A stretch of DNA of 64,000 nt from Dyadobacter crusticola DSM 16708 (GCF_000701505.1 NZ_KL370786.1:62001-126000), one strand, 5' to 3'; counted from the first letter of the stretch, positions 45,446 to 54,608 are shown. Numbers and translations are program-made. The notes: generated by a model not told the origin, from the letters alone.

Positions 45446-47134
45446 ATGTACAGGCTTTTTCTCAGGACTGTCTTTACCTGCTTTTGCCTTGCGGCATTGC
45501 AAGCCGCTTCGGCGCAGTCCATTACTTTGGTGAATCCGATACTGACCGGCTTTTATCCCGACCCGAGTGTGGTACAGGTCGGCAAGGATTATTATCTGGT
45601 AAATTCAACGTTCTCTTATTTCCCAGGTATCCCTGTTTTTCATAGCCAGGACCTTAAAAACTGGAAGCAGATCGGTAATGTGATTGACCGGCCGGCGCAA
45701 ATGGATTTCATGGGAGAGAAGCTGACGCGCGGACTTTTCGCGCCAGCGATCAGCTATCATAACGGCACCTTTTACGTCACCTGCACCGACATTGACCATG
45801 ACGGGAATTTTGTAGTAACTGCTAAAAACCCGGCTGGCCCGTGGAGCGATCCGGTACGCATTCCGCAAGTCCGCGGGATTGATCCCTCGCTGTTTTTTGA
45901 TGAGGATAATAAAGCCTATATCGTTTACAACAGCGACGCACCCGACCACAAACCGCTGTATCCGGGACACCGCACGATCCGCATCTATGAAATGGACCCG
46001 GTGACATTGAAGGTGATCGGAGTGGAGAAGCAGCTGGTCAATGGCGGGGTGGATCTCAGTAAAAAGCCGGTCTGGATCGAGGCGCCGCACATTATGAAGC
46101 GCTTTGGCTGGTACTATCTGTATGCGGCCGAAGGCGGCACTTCTGTGGACCATACCGAGGTGGTTTTTCGCAGTAAGTCTGTCTGGGGACCTTATGTTCC
46201 TTACGAGAACAATCCCATTTTGACCCAAAAAGACCTGCCCGAAGACCGCAAACACCCGGTTACCTCCGCGGGCCACGCCCAGTTTGTGGACGGGCCGGAT
46301 GGTAAAACGTACGCCATTTTTCTGGCAGTGAGACCTTATGAAGGAGATTATTACAATACAGGCCGCGAAACTTTCATTGCGCCGGTGACCTGGAAAGACG
46401 AGTGGCCGATCATTAACCCGGATACCAAAGAAATCCAGTATCAATACAAAGCTGCATTTGCAGAGGTGAAACAGCCGGGCGCACGTCCGCAGGCCGGGAA
46501 TTTCAGCTATAACCTCACTTTTGAGAAATCATTGGATCCGGCATTGCTCTTCATGCGGACAGTCGACAGCAGCTCTTTTTCACTTTCTGCGAAAAACGGG
46601 CTGACGCTCAAATTGAAGCCCGAAACCATCATGGACCTGGGTAACCCTTCATTCATCGGCAAGCGCCAGCAGCATTTGTACTGCACGGCCGAAACCGAGC
46701 TGAACTTTTCGGCGCGATCGGAACAAGAGAAAGCGGGCCTGACGATTTTCCAGGACGAGCGCCATTTCTACCTGATCAGCAAATCCGTGGACCAAAACAA
46801 ACCTGTGATCCAGCTTTTTAAAAGTAACCCGAAGGACAAAGGAATGGAGCTGGTTGCTCAAATGCCGCTTGCGAATGTGGCTGCGGCGGTGAAGCTGCGC
46901 ATTGTGGCCGAGGGCGGAACTTACAGTTTTTACTTTTCCAAAGGTAATTCCTGGCAGCTGCTCAAAGACAAGCTCGACGCCAAGTTCCTGAGTACCAAAC
47001 AAGCGGGAGGATTTATCGGCTGTTTGTTTGGCATGTACGCCACTTCATCCGGGGAACCAACCACCAACTCAGCCGCATTCAAATACCTGAAATACACCGG
47101 AAATGATCCCATGTTCGGGAAGGTTTCAAAGTAA
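45446..47134 (+). CDS. GH43 beta-xylosidase-like enzyme with C-terminal beta-sandwich
   Basis: A 562-residue secreted enzyme (signal to about residue 24). It opens NPILTGFYPDPSVVQVGKDY, the GH43 beta-xylosidase signature. Catalytic Asp39, Asp146 (GIDPSLF) and Glu212 (WIEAPH) are in place. Residues about 350-560 form a concanavalin-like GH43 C-terminal domain (GFIGCLFGMYA). It probably releases xylose or arabinose from xylo-oligosaccharides. It starts 23 bases after GH95. Confidence 0.9.
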   Translation: MYRLFLRTVFTCFCLAALQAASAQSITLVNPILTGFYPDPSVVQVGKDYYLVNSTFSYFPGIPVFHSQDLKNWKQIGNVIDRPAQMDFMGEKLTRGLFAPAISYHNGTFYVTCTDIDHDGNFVVTAKNPAGPWSDPVRIPQVRGIDPSLFFDEDNKAYIVYNSDAPDHKPLYPGHRTIRIYEMDPVTLKVIGVEKQLVNGGVDLSKKPVWIEAPHIMKRFGWYYLYAAEGGTSVDHTEVVFRSKSVWGPYVPYENNPILTQKDLPEDRKHPVTSAGHAQFVDGPDGKTYAIFLAVRPYEGDYYNTGRETFIAPVTWKDEWPIINPDTKEIQYQYKAAFAEVKQPGARPQAGNFSYNLTFEKSLDPALLFMRTVDSSSFSLSAKNGLTLKLKPETIMDLGNPSFIGKRQQHLYCTAETELNFSARSEQEKAGLTIFQDERHFYLISKSVDQNKPVIQLFKSNPKDKGMELVAQMPLANVAAAVKLRIVAEGGTYSFYFSKGNSWQLLKDKLDAKFLSTKQAGGFIGCLFGMYATSSGEPTTNSAAFKYLKYTGNDPMFGKVSK

Positions 47135-47186
47135 AGTTCAGCAAGATTATCAATTGTTTCAAATTCATTTCTATCATTCAAATCAT

Positions 47187-47708
47187 ATGCAAAAGTCAGT
47201 ATCCGTATTGTTCCTGTTTTTGATGCTGCTGCTCGCCGGTACGAAGTCTCACGCCCAGTCCAACTTTACCAGCAAAACCATCGGTGTGGGGGTTGTAGTA
47301 AGTGACATGGAGCGTTCTATGGAGTTTTATGTCAATGGGATCGGCATGGTGAAAACCGGCAATTTTACGATCAATGCAGAATTTGGAAAAAGGGGCGGCT
47401 TAACAGGCGGTGAAGCCGTCGAGGTCAATATTCTGAAACTGGAAAACAGCCCCGAAGGCACGGATTGGAAATTGATGAGTTTTGGTAAAAAAGCAAATCA
47501 TCCCAAGTCGAAATTCATCCAGGATGACACAGGTCCGCAGTACATCACCATCCAGGTTAAATCCTTGAAGCCCATCATTGCAAGACTGAAAGCGCAGAAT
47601 GTGACTTTCCTTGGAAGCACACCTACGCCGCTGACCAAGGATTCGCACTTCGTCCTGGTTCAGGATCCGGACGGCACATTTGTGGAACTGATCGGGCCTC
47701 TCGAATAA
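47187..47708 (+). CDS. Secreted VOC-family (glyoxalase-fold) protein
   Basis: A 173-residue protein with a signal peptide (cleavage near SHAQ). The VOC fold is indicated by GVGVVVSDMERSMEFYVNGI and the end FVLVQDPDGTFVELIGPLE, with the metal-binding-type His and Glu. I chose the ATG at 47187, the start of the signal peptide; the frame is open to 47103. VOC enzymes are normally cytoplasmic, so export is unusual. It lies in the middle of the glycan operon, but its role is unknown. Confidence 0.78.
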   Translation: MQKSVSVLFLFLMLLLAGTKSHAQSNFTSKTIGVGVVVSDMERSMEFYVNGIGMVKTGNFTINAEFGKRGGLTGGEAVEVNILKLENSPEGTDWKLMSFGKKANHPKSKFIQDDTGPQYITIQVKSLKPIIARLKAQNVTFLGSTPTPLTKDSHFVLVQDPDGTFVELIGPLE

Positions 47709-47738
47709 TAGATCATCAATAAGCTAACTTCCAAACCC

Positions 47739-49673
47739 ATGAAACGACTTTTATCCATTCTAATGTGCCTCGTGCTGCTGGCTGCCGCGGGCCAGGCGCA
47801 GCAGATTTCGAAGGAAATGCCCAAAGGTTACGATACGGCGCAGGCCGGGGTTGCAGCGGGGAAGATTGATACGGTTCAGTATGATTCGAAAACGGTTGGG
47901 AACAAGCGTAAAGCGCTGGTATACAAGCCGCCGGGTTTTAATAAGAAGAAAAAATACCCGGTACTATATCTTCTGCACGGCATTGGCGGCGATGAAAAAG
48001 AATGGCTGAAAGGCGGCAACCCGCAGCTGATCCTGGATAATTTGTTAGCCGAAAAGAAGATCGAACCGATGATCGTGGTGATGCCGAATGGACGCGCCAT
48101 GAAAGACGACCGCGCGACGGGCAATATCATGGCGCCAGACAAAGTGGAGGCTTTTGCAACCTTCGAAAAAGATCTGCTCACCGATCTGATCCCGTTCATC
48201 GAGAAAAAGTACCCGGTACTCACCGACCGTGAACACCGCGCAATCGCTGGCTTGTCGATGGGCGGCGGGCAGTCGTTGAACTTTGGACTGGGTAACCTGG
48301 ATCAATTTGCCTGGGTGGGTGGGTTTTCTTCTGCTCCTAATACCAAGAAGCCCGAGGAGCTGATGCCGAATCCGGAAGAGGCGAAAAAGAAATTGAAACT
48401 GCTCTTTATTTCTTGCGGCGATAATGATCGGCTGATCACATTCAGCAAACGCACGCATGATTACCTTTTTGAAAACAATGTGCCGCACGTGTACTACATA
48501 GAGCCGGGCGTACATGATTTTAAGGTTTGGAAGAATGGGCTGTACCTATTTTCACAGTTTTTGTTCAAACCTGTCGACGTCGCTTCTTTGCCGAAGTACA
48601 CCATTCTGGGCACGCCTGCTTCTACCAATATCCGCAATGCGCAGTACCCGCAGATTTTACCTGACAACCGCGTGGTATTCCTCACCAAAGCGCCCAATGC
48701 GCAGAAAGTACAGGTGGATTTGGGTAAAAAGTATGATATGGTTAAAGATACTGCGGGCTTCTGGTCGGTTACGACGGATTCCATTGGCGAGGGTTTTCAT
48801 TACTATTCCCTGCTGATCGACGGCGTCGCGCTGGCTGACCCGGCGAGTGAAACGTTTTACGGGATGGGGCGAATGGCGAGCGGCATTGAAATTCCTTTCC
48901 GTGACGGCGGGTACTATGCCATGCGCGACGTGCCGCATGGTGATATCCGCATTAAAAAGTACCTGTCGAAAGGCAGCAATACATGGCGCGAAATGTATGT
49001 GTACACCCCGCCGGGCTACGACCAGTCTACCGAAAAGTATCCCGTATTATACCTGCTGCACGGCGGCGGTGAAGACCAGCGGGGCTGGGCAATGCAGGGC
49101 AAAACGAACCTGATCCTCGACAACCTGATCGCGGAAGGAAAAGCGAAACCGATGATTATCGCGATGCTCGATGGAAACCAGGGCAGTCCGATGGGACCGG
49201 GCAGTATGGCCACGGCGGGTGATGGTTTTCTCAAAGCTTTCGAAAGTGAATTGAAACAAGGCGCCATTCCTTTTGTCGAAAGCACTTTCCGCGTGCAGGC
49301 CGACGCTGCGCACCGGGCACTGGCTGGCTTGTCGATGGGCGGGATACAAACCTTGTATGCTGGGGTTAAAAATACCGATATGTTCTCGTCGCTGGGCGTT
49401 TTCAGCTCGGGCTGGTTTGCCAATAATGATGCATTATCAGGCCCGCATTACCAGTTTGCGAGAGACAATGCGAAGACGATCAACGGCAATCTGAAAAACT
49501 TCTGGATTTCGATGGGCGGAGAGGAAGATATTGCTTACAAAAACTGCAAGATCATGCTTTCGAAATACGATGAACTCGGGATCAAGTACCAGTACAGCGA
49601 GTATCGCGGGGGACATACGTGGCCAGTGTGGCGGCACGATTTGCACGGGTTTGCGCAGGTGGTGTTTAGGTAG
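47739..49673 (+). CDS. Tandem carbohydrate esterase CE1 (feruloyl/acetyl-xylan esterase-like)
   Basis: A 644-residue secreted protein with two esterase-D-type hydrolase domains. The first (about 45-280) has nucleophile Ser173 in AGLSMGGG and His259. An esterase-type immunoglobulin/CBM48-like domain covers about 290-395. The second (about 400-644) has Ser532 in AGLSMGGI and a late His in RGGHTWPVW. Both share the VLYLLHGxG motif. It should remove ferulate or acetate esters from xylan. Two catalytic domains of the same family in one chain suggest two ester types or linked sites. Confidence 0.87.
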   Translation: MKRLLSILMCLVLLAAAGQAQQISKEMPKGYDTAQAGVAAGKIDTVQYDSKTVGNKRKALVYKPPGFNKKKKYPVLYLLHGIGGDEKEWLKGGNPQLILDNLLAEKKIEPMIVVMPNGRAMKDDRATGNIMAPDKVEAFATFEKDLLTDLIPFIEKKYPVLTDREHRAIAGLSMGGGQSLNFGLGNLDQFAWVGGFSSAPNTKKPEELMPNPEEAKKKLKLLFISCGDNDRLITFSKRTHDYLFENNVPHVYYIEPGVHDFKVWKNGLYLFSQFLFKPVDVASLPKYTILGTPASTNIRNAQYPQILPDNRVVFLTKAPNAQKVQVDLGKKYDMVKDTAGFWSVTTDSIGEGFHYYSLLIDGVALADPASETFYGMGRMASGIEIPFRDGGYYAMRDVPHGDIRIKKYLSKGSNTWREMYVYTPPGYDQSTEKYPVLYLLHGGGEDQRGWAMQGKTNLILDNLIAEGKAKPMIIAMLDGNQGSPMGPGSMATAGDGFLKAFESELKQGAIPFVESTFRVQADAAHRALAGLSMGGIQTLYAGVKNTDMFSSLGVFSSGWFANNDALSGPHYQFARDNAKTINGNLKNFWISMGGEEDIAYKNCKIMLSKYDELGIKYQYSEYRGGHTWPVWRHDLHGFAQVVFR

Positions 49674-49685
49674 CAGTCGGCTTTT

Positions 49686-49814
49686 GGCTGTTAGCTGTTA
49701 GCTGTTAACCGTTTGCTGTTTGCCGTTTGCATTTTTTGTCGCCTGGCGGCTTGTGCGCTCAGTGTCACAGAGCATTGTACTTTAAAAAAAGCTAATAGCT
49801 AACAGCTAATAGCC
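49686..49814. repeat. Imperfect inverted repeat built on AGCTGTTAGCT units
   Basis: The segment 49686-49709 contains three direct TTAGCTG-type units. Segment 49791-49814 is its near reverse complement (21 of 24 match). About 81 bases separate the arms. The element fills most of the 157-base gap between the CE1 and GH10 genes. It could form a large hairpin affecting expression of the downstream xylanase. Confidence 0.75.
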
Positions 49815-49830
49815 TCAAACAAACCAAACT

Positions 49831-50916
49831 ATGAAAAGATCAACAATGACCAGCAACTTACTTTGCGGACTTGGTTTCGCTTTTATGCTTTTGAACCAAA
49901 ACGATGCGTTGGCGCAGAAGACTTTGAAGGAGGCTTACAAGGATTACTTCCCGGTTGGGGTGGCAGTTTCGCACCGAGGGCTGACGGGGCCGGATGCTGA
50001 GTTGATTGTTAAACAATTCAGCAGCGTTACACCCGAGAATGCAATGAAAATGGGGCCGATCCATCCCGAAGAAAACCGCTACAACTGGCAGGATGCAGAC
50101 GCGATCGTGGCATTTGCAGAAAAGAATGGATTGAAAATCCGCGGGCATACGCTATGCTGGCATAACCAGACGCCCCGCTGGTTGTTTACAGATCAGGAAG
50201 GGAGACAGGTTACGAGAGAAGTACTGCTCGATCGCCTGAAGCAGCATATCAATGCAGTGGCGGGACGCTATAAAGGAAAGATCTACGCGTGGGATGTGGT
50301 GAATGAAGCTGTGCCCGATACGAGCGAAAGCATTTACCGGAAGTCCAAGTTTTACGAGATTATCGGGGAGGATTACATAGAAAAAGCATTTGAATACGCC
50401 CACGCCGCGGACCCGAATGCAAAGTTGTTTTACAATGATTATAATACCGAAAGCGCCAAGAAACGTGAAAAGATATTTCAGCTCTTAAAAAAACTGAAAG
50501 CAAAGAATGTACCTGTCCACGGCGTTGGTTTGCAAGGACACTGGTCAATTTATGAGCCGACTCAGGCGGAACTGGAAAAGTCGATCTCCCAATTTGCCAG
50601 CCTGGGACTGGAAGTTCAGATTACGGAATTGGACGTTTCCGTTCACCCGAAAGAACACGAAAGGCGCGCTAAAAAAGAGACGGACAAAGGCGAACTGACG
50701 CCCGAGATGATCACGAGACAGACCGCCCAGTACAAAATGCTGTTTGATGTTTTCAGAAAATACAAAGGCACATTAACGGGCGTCACTTTCTGGAATGTAT
50801 CGGATAAAACCACCTGGCTAGACAATTTTCCGGTACCGAACCGCAAGGATTATCCATTGCTTTTTGACCAAAATTACCAGCCGAAAGCTGCATTTGAGCA
50901 GGTTGTGAATTTTTAG
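49831..50916 (+). CDS. GH10 endo-1,4-beta-xylanase
   Basis: A 361-residue secreted single-domain GH10 enzyme (signal peptide cleaved near ALAQ, residue 29). Typical motifs are SSVTPENAMKMG, RGHTLCWHNQTPRW, AWDVVNEAVPD with acid/base Glu159, and VQITELDVSV with nucleophile Glu266. It cuts the xylan backbone. It is the last gene of the operon, placed after an inverted repeat and before a strong bidirectional terminator. Confidence 0.94.
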   Translation: MKRSTMTSNLLCGLGFAFMLLNQNDALAQKTLKEAYKDYFPVGVAVSHRGLTGPDAELIVKQFSSVTPENAMKMGPIHPEENRYNWQDADAIVAFAEKNGLKIRGHTLCWHNQTPRWLFTDQEGRQVTREVLLDRLKQHINAVAGRYKGKIYAWDVVNEAVPDTSESIYRKSKFYEIIGEDYIEKAFEYAHAADPNAKLFYNDYNTESAKKREKIFQLLKKLKAKNVPVHGVGLQGHWSIYEPTQAELEKSISQFASLGLEVQITELDVSVHPKEHERRAKKETDKGELTPEMITRQTAQYKMLFDVFRKYKGTLTGVTFWNVSDKTTWLDNFPVPNRKDYPLLFDQNYQPKAAFEQVVNF

Positions 50917-50992
50917 GTTTGTTTGTCAGACTTGTTTTTTACTTCAAAGTACATTGCCAGTTTTAAATAGGCACACTTAATTACCCCGCACA

Positions 50993-51030
50993 AAAAATAA
51001 CCCCGACCATTCCCGGCCGGGGTTATTTTT
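50993..51030. terminator. Bidirectional terminator
   Basis: A perfect 13-bp stem (50993-51005 with 51018-51030) and 12-base loop. The stem ends in A5 and T5 runs, so it terminates on both strands. It separates the xylanase from the convergent repeat-protein gene. Confidence 0.9.
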
Positions 51031-51048
51031 GCTCTTTTTGTCGCGAGA

Positions 51049-51576
51049 TCAATTCGGATCAGAATTGCTTTTCTTGTCTTTGCGCTTCTTCTTACTGCTC
51101 TTATCTGACATATCGGATGTTCCTGCATTGTTGTTTCCGGCGCTTTCAGTCAGAGTGCTTTTGTCAGCATCCACGCCGGATGTGGTCGACTGACTTCCGG
51201 TAGTGCCGGTTCCCTGCGTATTGCTGTTGCTTTGCGTGGCGGGATTGGTATTGAAAGGGCTGCCATTCTGCTGTCCTGTGGGATTGATGGCGTTGTTTGT
51301 AGTGCTGTTGTTCTGAGTTCCCGTCGCAGCGTTGTCCTGCGTGCTGCTGTTGCTCTGCGTCGCCGGAATGTTGTCCTGGTTAGTATTACGCTGTCCGGTA
51401 GGATTGATGGCGTTATTAGTAGTGCTGTTGTTTTGCGTTCCCGAAGTGGAGCTTCCCTGCTGGGTTGTGGTGCTGGTTCCCTGTTTCGGCGTAGTCTGAT
51501 TGGTTGTGCTTTGTGCGTAAAGCGTTCCGCCTGCTAAGAGCATTAATGCGGCGATTCCTGTTGTTAACTTCTTCAT
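51049..51576 (-). CDS. Secreted Asn/Gln/Ser/Thr-rich protein with 40-residue repeats
   Basis: A 175-residue protein with a signal peptide (cleaved near YAQS). The mature part is disordered and rich in Asn, Gln, Ser and Thr. A 40-residue unit beginning GTQNNSTTNNAINPTGQ occurs twice in tandem (DNA period 120 bases), with a partial third copy. The end is basic (KSSKKKRKDKKSN). It resembles low-complexity surface or periplasmic proteins; function unknown. Confidence 0.65.
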   Translation of the reverse strand: MKKLTTGIAALMLLAGGTLYAQSTTNQTTPKQGTSTTTQQGSSTSGTQNNSTTNNAINPTGQRNTNQDNIPATQSNSSTQDNAATGTQNNSTTNNAINPTGQQNGSPFNTNPATQSNSNTQGTGTTGSQSTTSGVDADKSTLTESAGNNNAGTSDMSDKSSKKKRKDKKSNSDPN

Positions 51577-51702
51577 GATAAGTATGATGTTGATGAATAC
51601 ATAAGCCTTATCAATTACCGTTCCAGCAGTACTTCCCCACTTTTCAGATTGCCGGAAAGCGCATATAAGTGTTGAAATGCATGATCAAGGACGAATCAAG
51701 GA

Positions 51703-51730
51703 GGGGCAACTGGGTTGACGCGGTTGCCCC
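51703..51730. terminator. Weak hairpin upstream of the ridA-like gene's 3' end
   Basis: GGGGCAAC (51703-51710) pairs with GTTGCCCC (51723-51730) around a 12-base loop, 25 bases beyond the stop of the ridA-like gene. The clean T-run is on the plus strand, not the gene's strand, so the role is uncertain. Confidence 0.35.
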
Positions 51731-51754
51731 TTTGCTTTGATACCTGACTGCGGT

Positions 51755-52144
51755 TTACTTCACGAGTGTTGCTTCCAACTCCACGCAGAGCGTTTCAAAA
51801 AGTGTTTTTACTTCGACTACCGTTGAAACTTGCTTGATTTCATTCTTGGCGATCCACGCTGCGAATGTGTCGAAAACCGAGAAAAATTCGGGGTGGTTAG
51901 TTGTGTATACATTCAGGCGCGCGATGTTTTTGAGTTCGTATCCGGCCTGGCTTACTACCTGTTCGAGATTGTGGATAGCCAGGAGCAGCTGGGTGCGCAT
52001 ATCTGCATCGCTCGATGTTCCGTCGGGGTGCACTGCTGCCTGTCCTGCGCAGTATAAGGTGCTTTCAGCGTGCTTTACTTCCACGCCCTGGTTGTAGGAG
52101 CGTTCGTCCTGCCATTTCCAAGGGTTAATGATCGTTTTTTCCAT
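51755..52144 (-). CDS. RidA-family protein
   Basis: A 129-residue protein of the YjgF/RidA family. The start ERSYNQGVEV, central LYCAGQAAVHPDG, QLLLAIHNLEQVV and the closing VCVELEATLVK fit the family's trimeric fold. The usual catalytic Arg of RidA is not evident in the VEVKTLFETLCVELEA segment, where a Lys appears. It may bind or deaminate small ligands rather than 2-aminoacrylate. It sits next to a Crp/Fnr regulator gene on the same strand. Confidence 0.82.
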   Translation of the reverse strand: MEKTIINPWKWQDERSYNQGVEVKHAESTLYCAGQAAVHPDGTSSDADMRTQLLLAIHNLEQVVSQAGYELKNIARLNVYTTNHPEFFSVFDTFAAWIAKNEIKQVSTVVEVKTLFETLCVELEATLVK

Positions 52145-52238
52145 TTTAAAGCTTGTTTGATTTCCGGTGCAAACCTAGCGATCACATCGAAAACCATCCC
52201 GTGACCTACATCACGACTTTGGTGTGCGGTAAGTCACA

Positions 52239-52841
52239 TTACAGGTCCAGCCTGCTGAGCGTCTCGCGAGAAACACCCAGGTAAGCAGCAAGTTGCGTCT
52301 TGGGGAGGCGCTGCAGCAATGCAGGATGCTTTTGGACAAACTGCTGATAGCGCTCCTGGGCGCTGGACGTCATTAAAGAAAGAATACGGCGCTGGCCCGC
52401 AAGAAAGCCGGCCATTACTTTTTCCAGAAAAAAATGATCAATCTTGGGCAGACCGGCGCGTAATGCATTGAAATTGTCCAGCGACAAACACAATGCTTCC
52501 GTATCTTCAAGACACTCCATGGAAAGCGTGGCCTTTGTGCGATTGTAATAGGCTTCAAAATCATTGTCCCACCAATCTTCCATCGCGAAGGCGAGAATGT
52601 ACTGTTTGTCGGTTTCTTCGTCAGTATACACCAGCTTCGTAAGCCCCGAAAGCAAAAAATAGTTATATGGTACCAGCTCTCCCTTCTGCACCATAAACTG
52701 GTGCTTTTTAAACTTACGGTAAACAAAATGCTTCTCAACGAATGCAAATTCCTCGTCCGTCAAGGGCAGCAGCTTTTCGATATGCTGCCGCAGCGATTGA
52801 GCTACCCACATTTTTTCGCCAGCCTCGCTGTTATCCTTCAT
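52239..52841 (-). CDS. Crp/Fnr-family transcriptional regulator
   Basis: A 200-residue regulator with an N-terminal cyclic-nucleotide-binding-like barrel (about 20-125) and a C-terminal winged helix with LPKTQLAAYLGVSRETLSRL. There is no Cys cluster for an FeS centre. The HTH lies at the extreme C-terminus, as in many Bacteroidota Crp/Fnr proteins of this short type. It lies 94 bases upstream of the ridA-like gene on the same strand, so that gene may be its target. Confidence 0.87.
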   Translation of the reverse strand: MKDNSEAGEKMWVAQSLRQHIEKLLPLTDEEFAFVEKHFVYRKFKKHQFMVQKGELVPYNYFLLSGLTKLVYTDEETDKQYILAFAMEDWWDNDFEAYYNRTKATLSMECLEDTEALCLSLDNFNALRAGLPKIDHFFLEKVMAGFLAGQRRILSLMTSSAQERYQQFVQKHPALLQRLPKTQLAAYLGVSRETLSRLDL

Positions 52842-52877
52842 TTATGTATATTGGTTGAAAGTTTAATGCGCGGTAAT

Positions 52878-53300
52878 ATGGAAGATTTACCTATAAAAAA
52901 CTATAAATCTGCACTGGGACCTGAGCTGTCCGTTTCAATGTCGGGTTTGCTGATGATCATCAGCATATTGGTGATTTCGAAAGGAAGCTGGGCGGGTTTT
53001 GTGGTCGTAGCGGTTATCGCTGCATTCTTTCTGCACTTGTTTTTCAACACTTATTATCAAATCAAAGGAGATCAGATCAGGATCAGATCCGGGTTTCTGA
53101 TGGATAAAACAATACCTGTCAAATCAATTACTAAAATCTCGGAAACGAAAAGCTTGCTGAGTGCTCCTGCTCTGTCTCAAAACAGATTAGAATTAAGATA
53201 TAACCGGTTTGACCGCCTTATCATCTCGCCCAAAGACAGGACCGCTTTCATCGCCGATCTTCTCAGGATTTCAGAACATATTGATGTTCAAGTTCCGTAG
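52878..53300 (+). CDS. PH-domain-like membrane protein
   Basis: A 140-residue protein starting MEDLPIKNYKS, with two hydrophobic segments (about 22-60) and a bacterial PH-like region with YYQIKGDQIRIRSGFLMDK and a closing LIISPKDRTAFIADLL. I chose the ATG at 52878; another at 52866 is possible and the frame is open further upstream, overlapping the divergent regulator gene. Function unknown. Confidence 0.65.
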   Translation: MEDLPIKNYKSALGPELSVSMSGLLMIISILVISKGSWAGFVVVAVIAAFFLHLFFNTYYQIKGDQIRIRSGFLMDKTIPVKSITKISETKSLLSAPALSQNRLELRYNRFDRLIISPKDRTAFIADLLRISEHIDVQVP

Positions 53301-53493
53301 CCCGCAAAACAACATTCCTGATTCTGATATAAGACCTTCTTCTGTTTTGATATAATGCTAAGATGCCAGTGGCGGAGGGAAAGCAAATTTTGTGGAAGTC
53401 AGGAAAGGCCGGCAATCTCAGAATGTGACAAAAGTATCCACGGCATTGAATTTGGGGGATAGAATTGTTACCAATCCGAGAAACGATTTAAAA

Positions 53494-53874
53494 ATGGAGC
53501 AGCAATCTAAAAAACCGAACCCAAACGATCATCTCGCCAACGAGCGCACATTTCTGGCTTGGGTCCGCACCAGTATCGGCATCATGGGTTTTGGCTTTGT
53601 AGTAGTCAAATTTTCGCTTTTTGTCCGGCAGATTACCGCTGTGCTGGGGCACCAGGCTGAGGCTCCATCTACGGGTTACTCTCCGGTAATCGGGATTCTC
53701 CTGGTCGGCTTGGGTGCTGTGGCTACCTTGTTCTCTTATGTGCGGTACCACAGCACCAAGCGACAGCTGGAAGCAGGGCAATACTACCAATCGTCCCTTC
53801 TGATCCAGTTGATGACCGGCGTAATTTTCCTGGTGAGCGTGCTTTTAATATTTTACCTGGCAAAAAGTATTTAG
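53494..53874 (+). CDS. DUF202 (YidH-like) membrane protein
   Basis: A 126-residue inner-membrane protein with the DUF202 signature LANERTFLAWVRTSIGIMGFG and three predicted transmembrane helices. I chose the ATG at 53494 (MEQQSKKPN), placed just before the conserved domain; the frame is open to 53392. DUF202 proteins are of unknown function. It is followed by a convergent lipoprotein gene. Confidence 0.85.
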   Translation: MEQQSKKPNPNDHLANERTFLAWVRTSIGIMGFGFVVVKFSLFVRQITAVLGHQAEAPSTGYSPVIGILLVGLGAVATLFSYVRYHSTKRQLEAGQYYQSSLLIQLMTGVIFLVSVLLIFYLAKSI

Positions 53875-53910
53875 CAGGTTCTTGTTATACACTCAGAAGG
53901 TCCAGGTTGC

Positions 53911-54525
53911 CTACTTCTCTTCGTGAAAGTTGAAAAGCACCTTGTCGTCTGTATCAATCCTCAGCATGTCCAGGCATTTGACACCATATTCATTTACAAA
54001 AGGCTCACAAGCAAACTTGGCTTTGAACAAGGTTCTCGAATCAAAGTCTTTCTGCGTCAGCGCTTTCTTTGTTTCGCTGCCATAATTGATCACCCAACGG
54101 TCGGTTCCGGTTACCGGGTGGAGCTCGATCGTCTTGTATGTGACATTGTTGCTGAGCGTCGTTTCACCTACTACCACTGTGCCTTTTGTCTCTGTCCACA
54201 CCTGGCGCGTTTCGCCTGCCGAAGATGTCGCTTTGAGGTACAGCAATGCGGTATATGTACCATCTTCATTGAAATCATAAAACATATAGCTGCCGCCCGC
54301 ACCGTCTTTGTAGGTTGAATTGTAGGAATCGTAAAAGTTGGTCGCAGACAAAATTCCAAATTGCCAGTACTTGGTAGGGGATATCAGCTCGGCCGGAACG
54401 GGTGTCCGGGGTGAATTGCCGTAATCGACAGACCCGCCGTCCGGCCCCAGGTCCGAATCTTTTTGCTTGCAGCTGACAGCAGATAATAATAGAAGAAGAC
54501 TTAAAATGGATACTGAAATTTTCAT
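53911..54525 (-). CDS. Lipoprotein of unknown function
   Basis: A 204-residue lipoprotein (lipobox VSC, Cys19). The mature part begins with a Gly-rich linker and has beta-rich segments with YWQFGILSATNFYD and YMFYDFNEDGTYTALLYL, a pattern common in Bacteroidota surface lipoproteins. No family is recognised. It is downstream of another lipoprotein gene on the same strand. Confidence 0.65.
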   Translation of the reverse strand: MKISVSILSLLLLLSAVSCKQKDSDLGPDGGSVDYGNSPRTPVPAELISPTKYWQFGILSATNFYDSYNSTYKDGAGGSYMFYDFNEDGTYTALLYLKATSSAGETRQVWTETKGTVVVGETTLSNNVTYKTIELHPVTGTDRWVINYGSETKKALTQKDFDSRTLFKAKFACEPFVNEYGVKCLDMLRIDTDDKVLFNFHEEK

Positions 54526-54608
54526 GGCTATAATAAAAATGAATTTTCACATTGAATTAGATTCGAAACTTGCTGTATTAAACTCCACAGCATGCGTCGC
54601 GAAGGTGA

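Noticed and set aside
49686..49814. CRISPR-like repeats near the xylanase
   Set aside because: The units are 7-8 bases with no spacers of regular length; it is an inverted repeat, and no cas genes are present.
53392..53493. Upstream extension of the DUF202 gene
   Set aside because: The domain begins right after the ATG at 53494; the extension has no conserved character.
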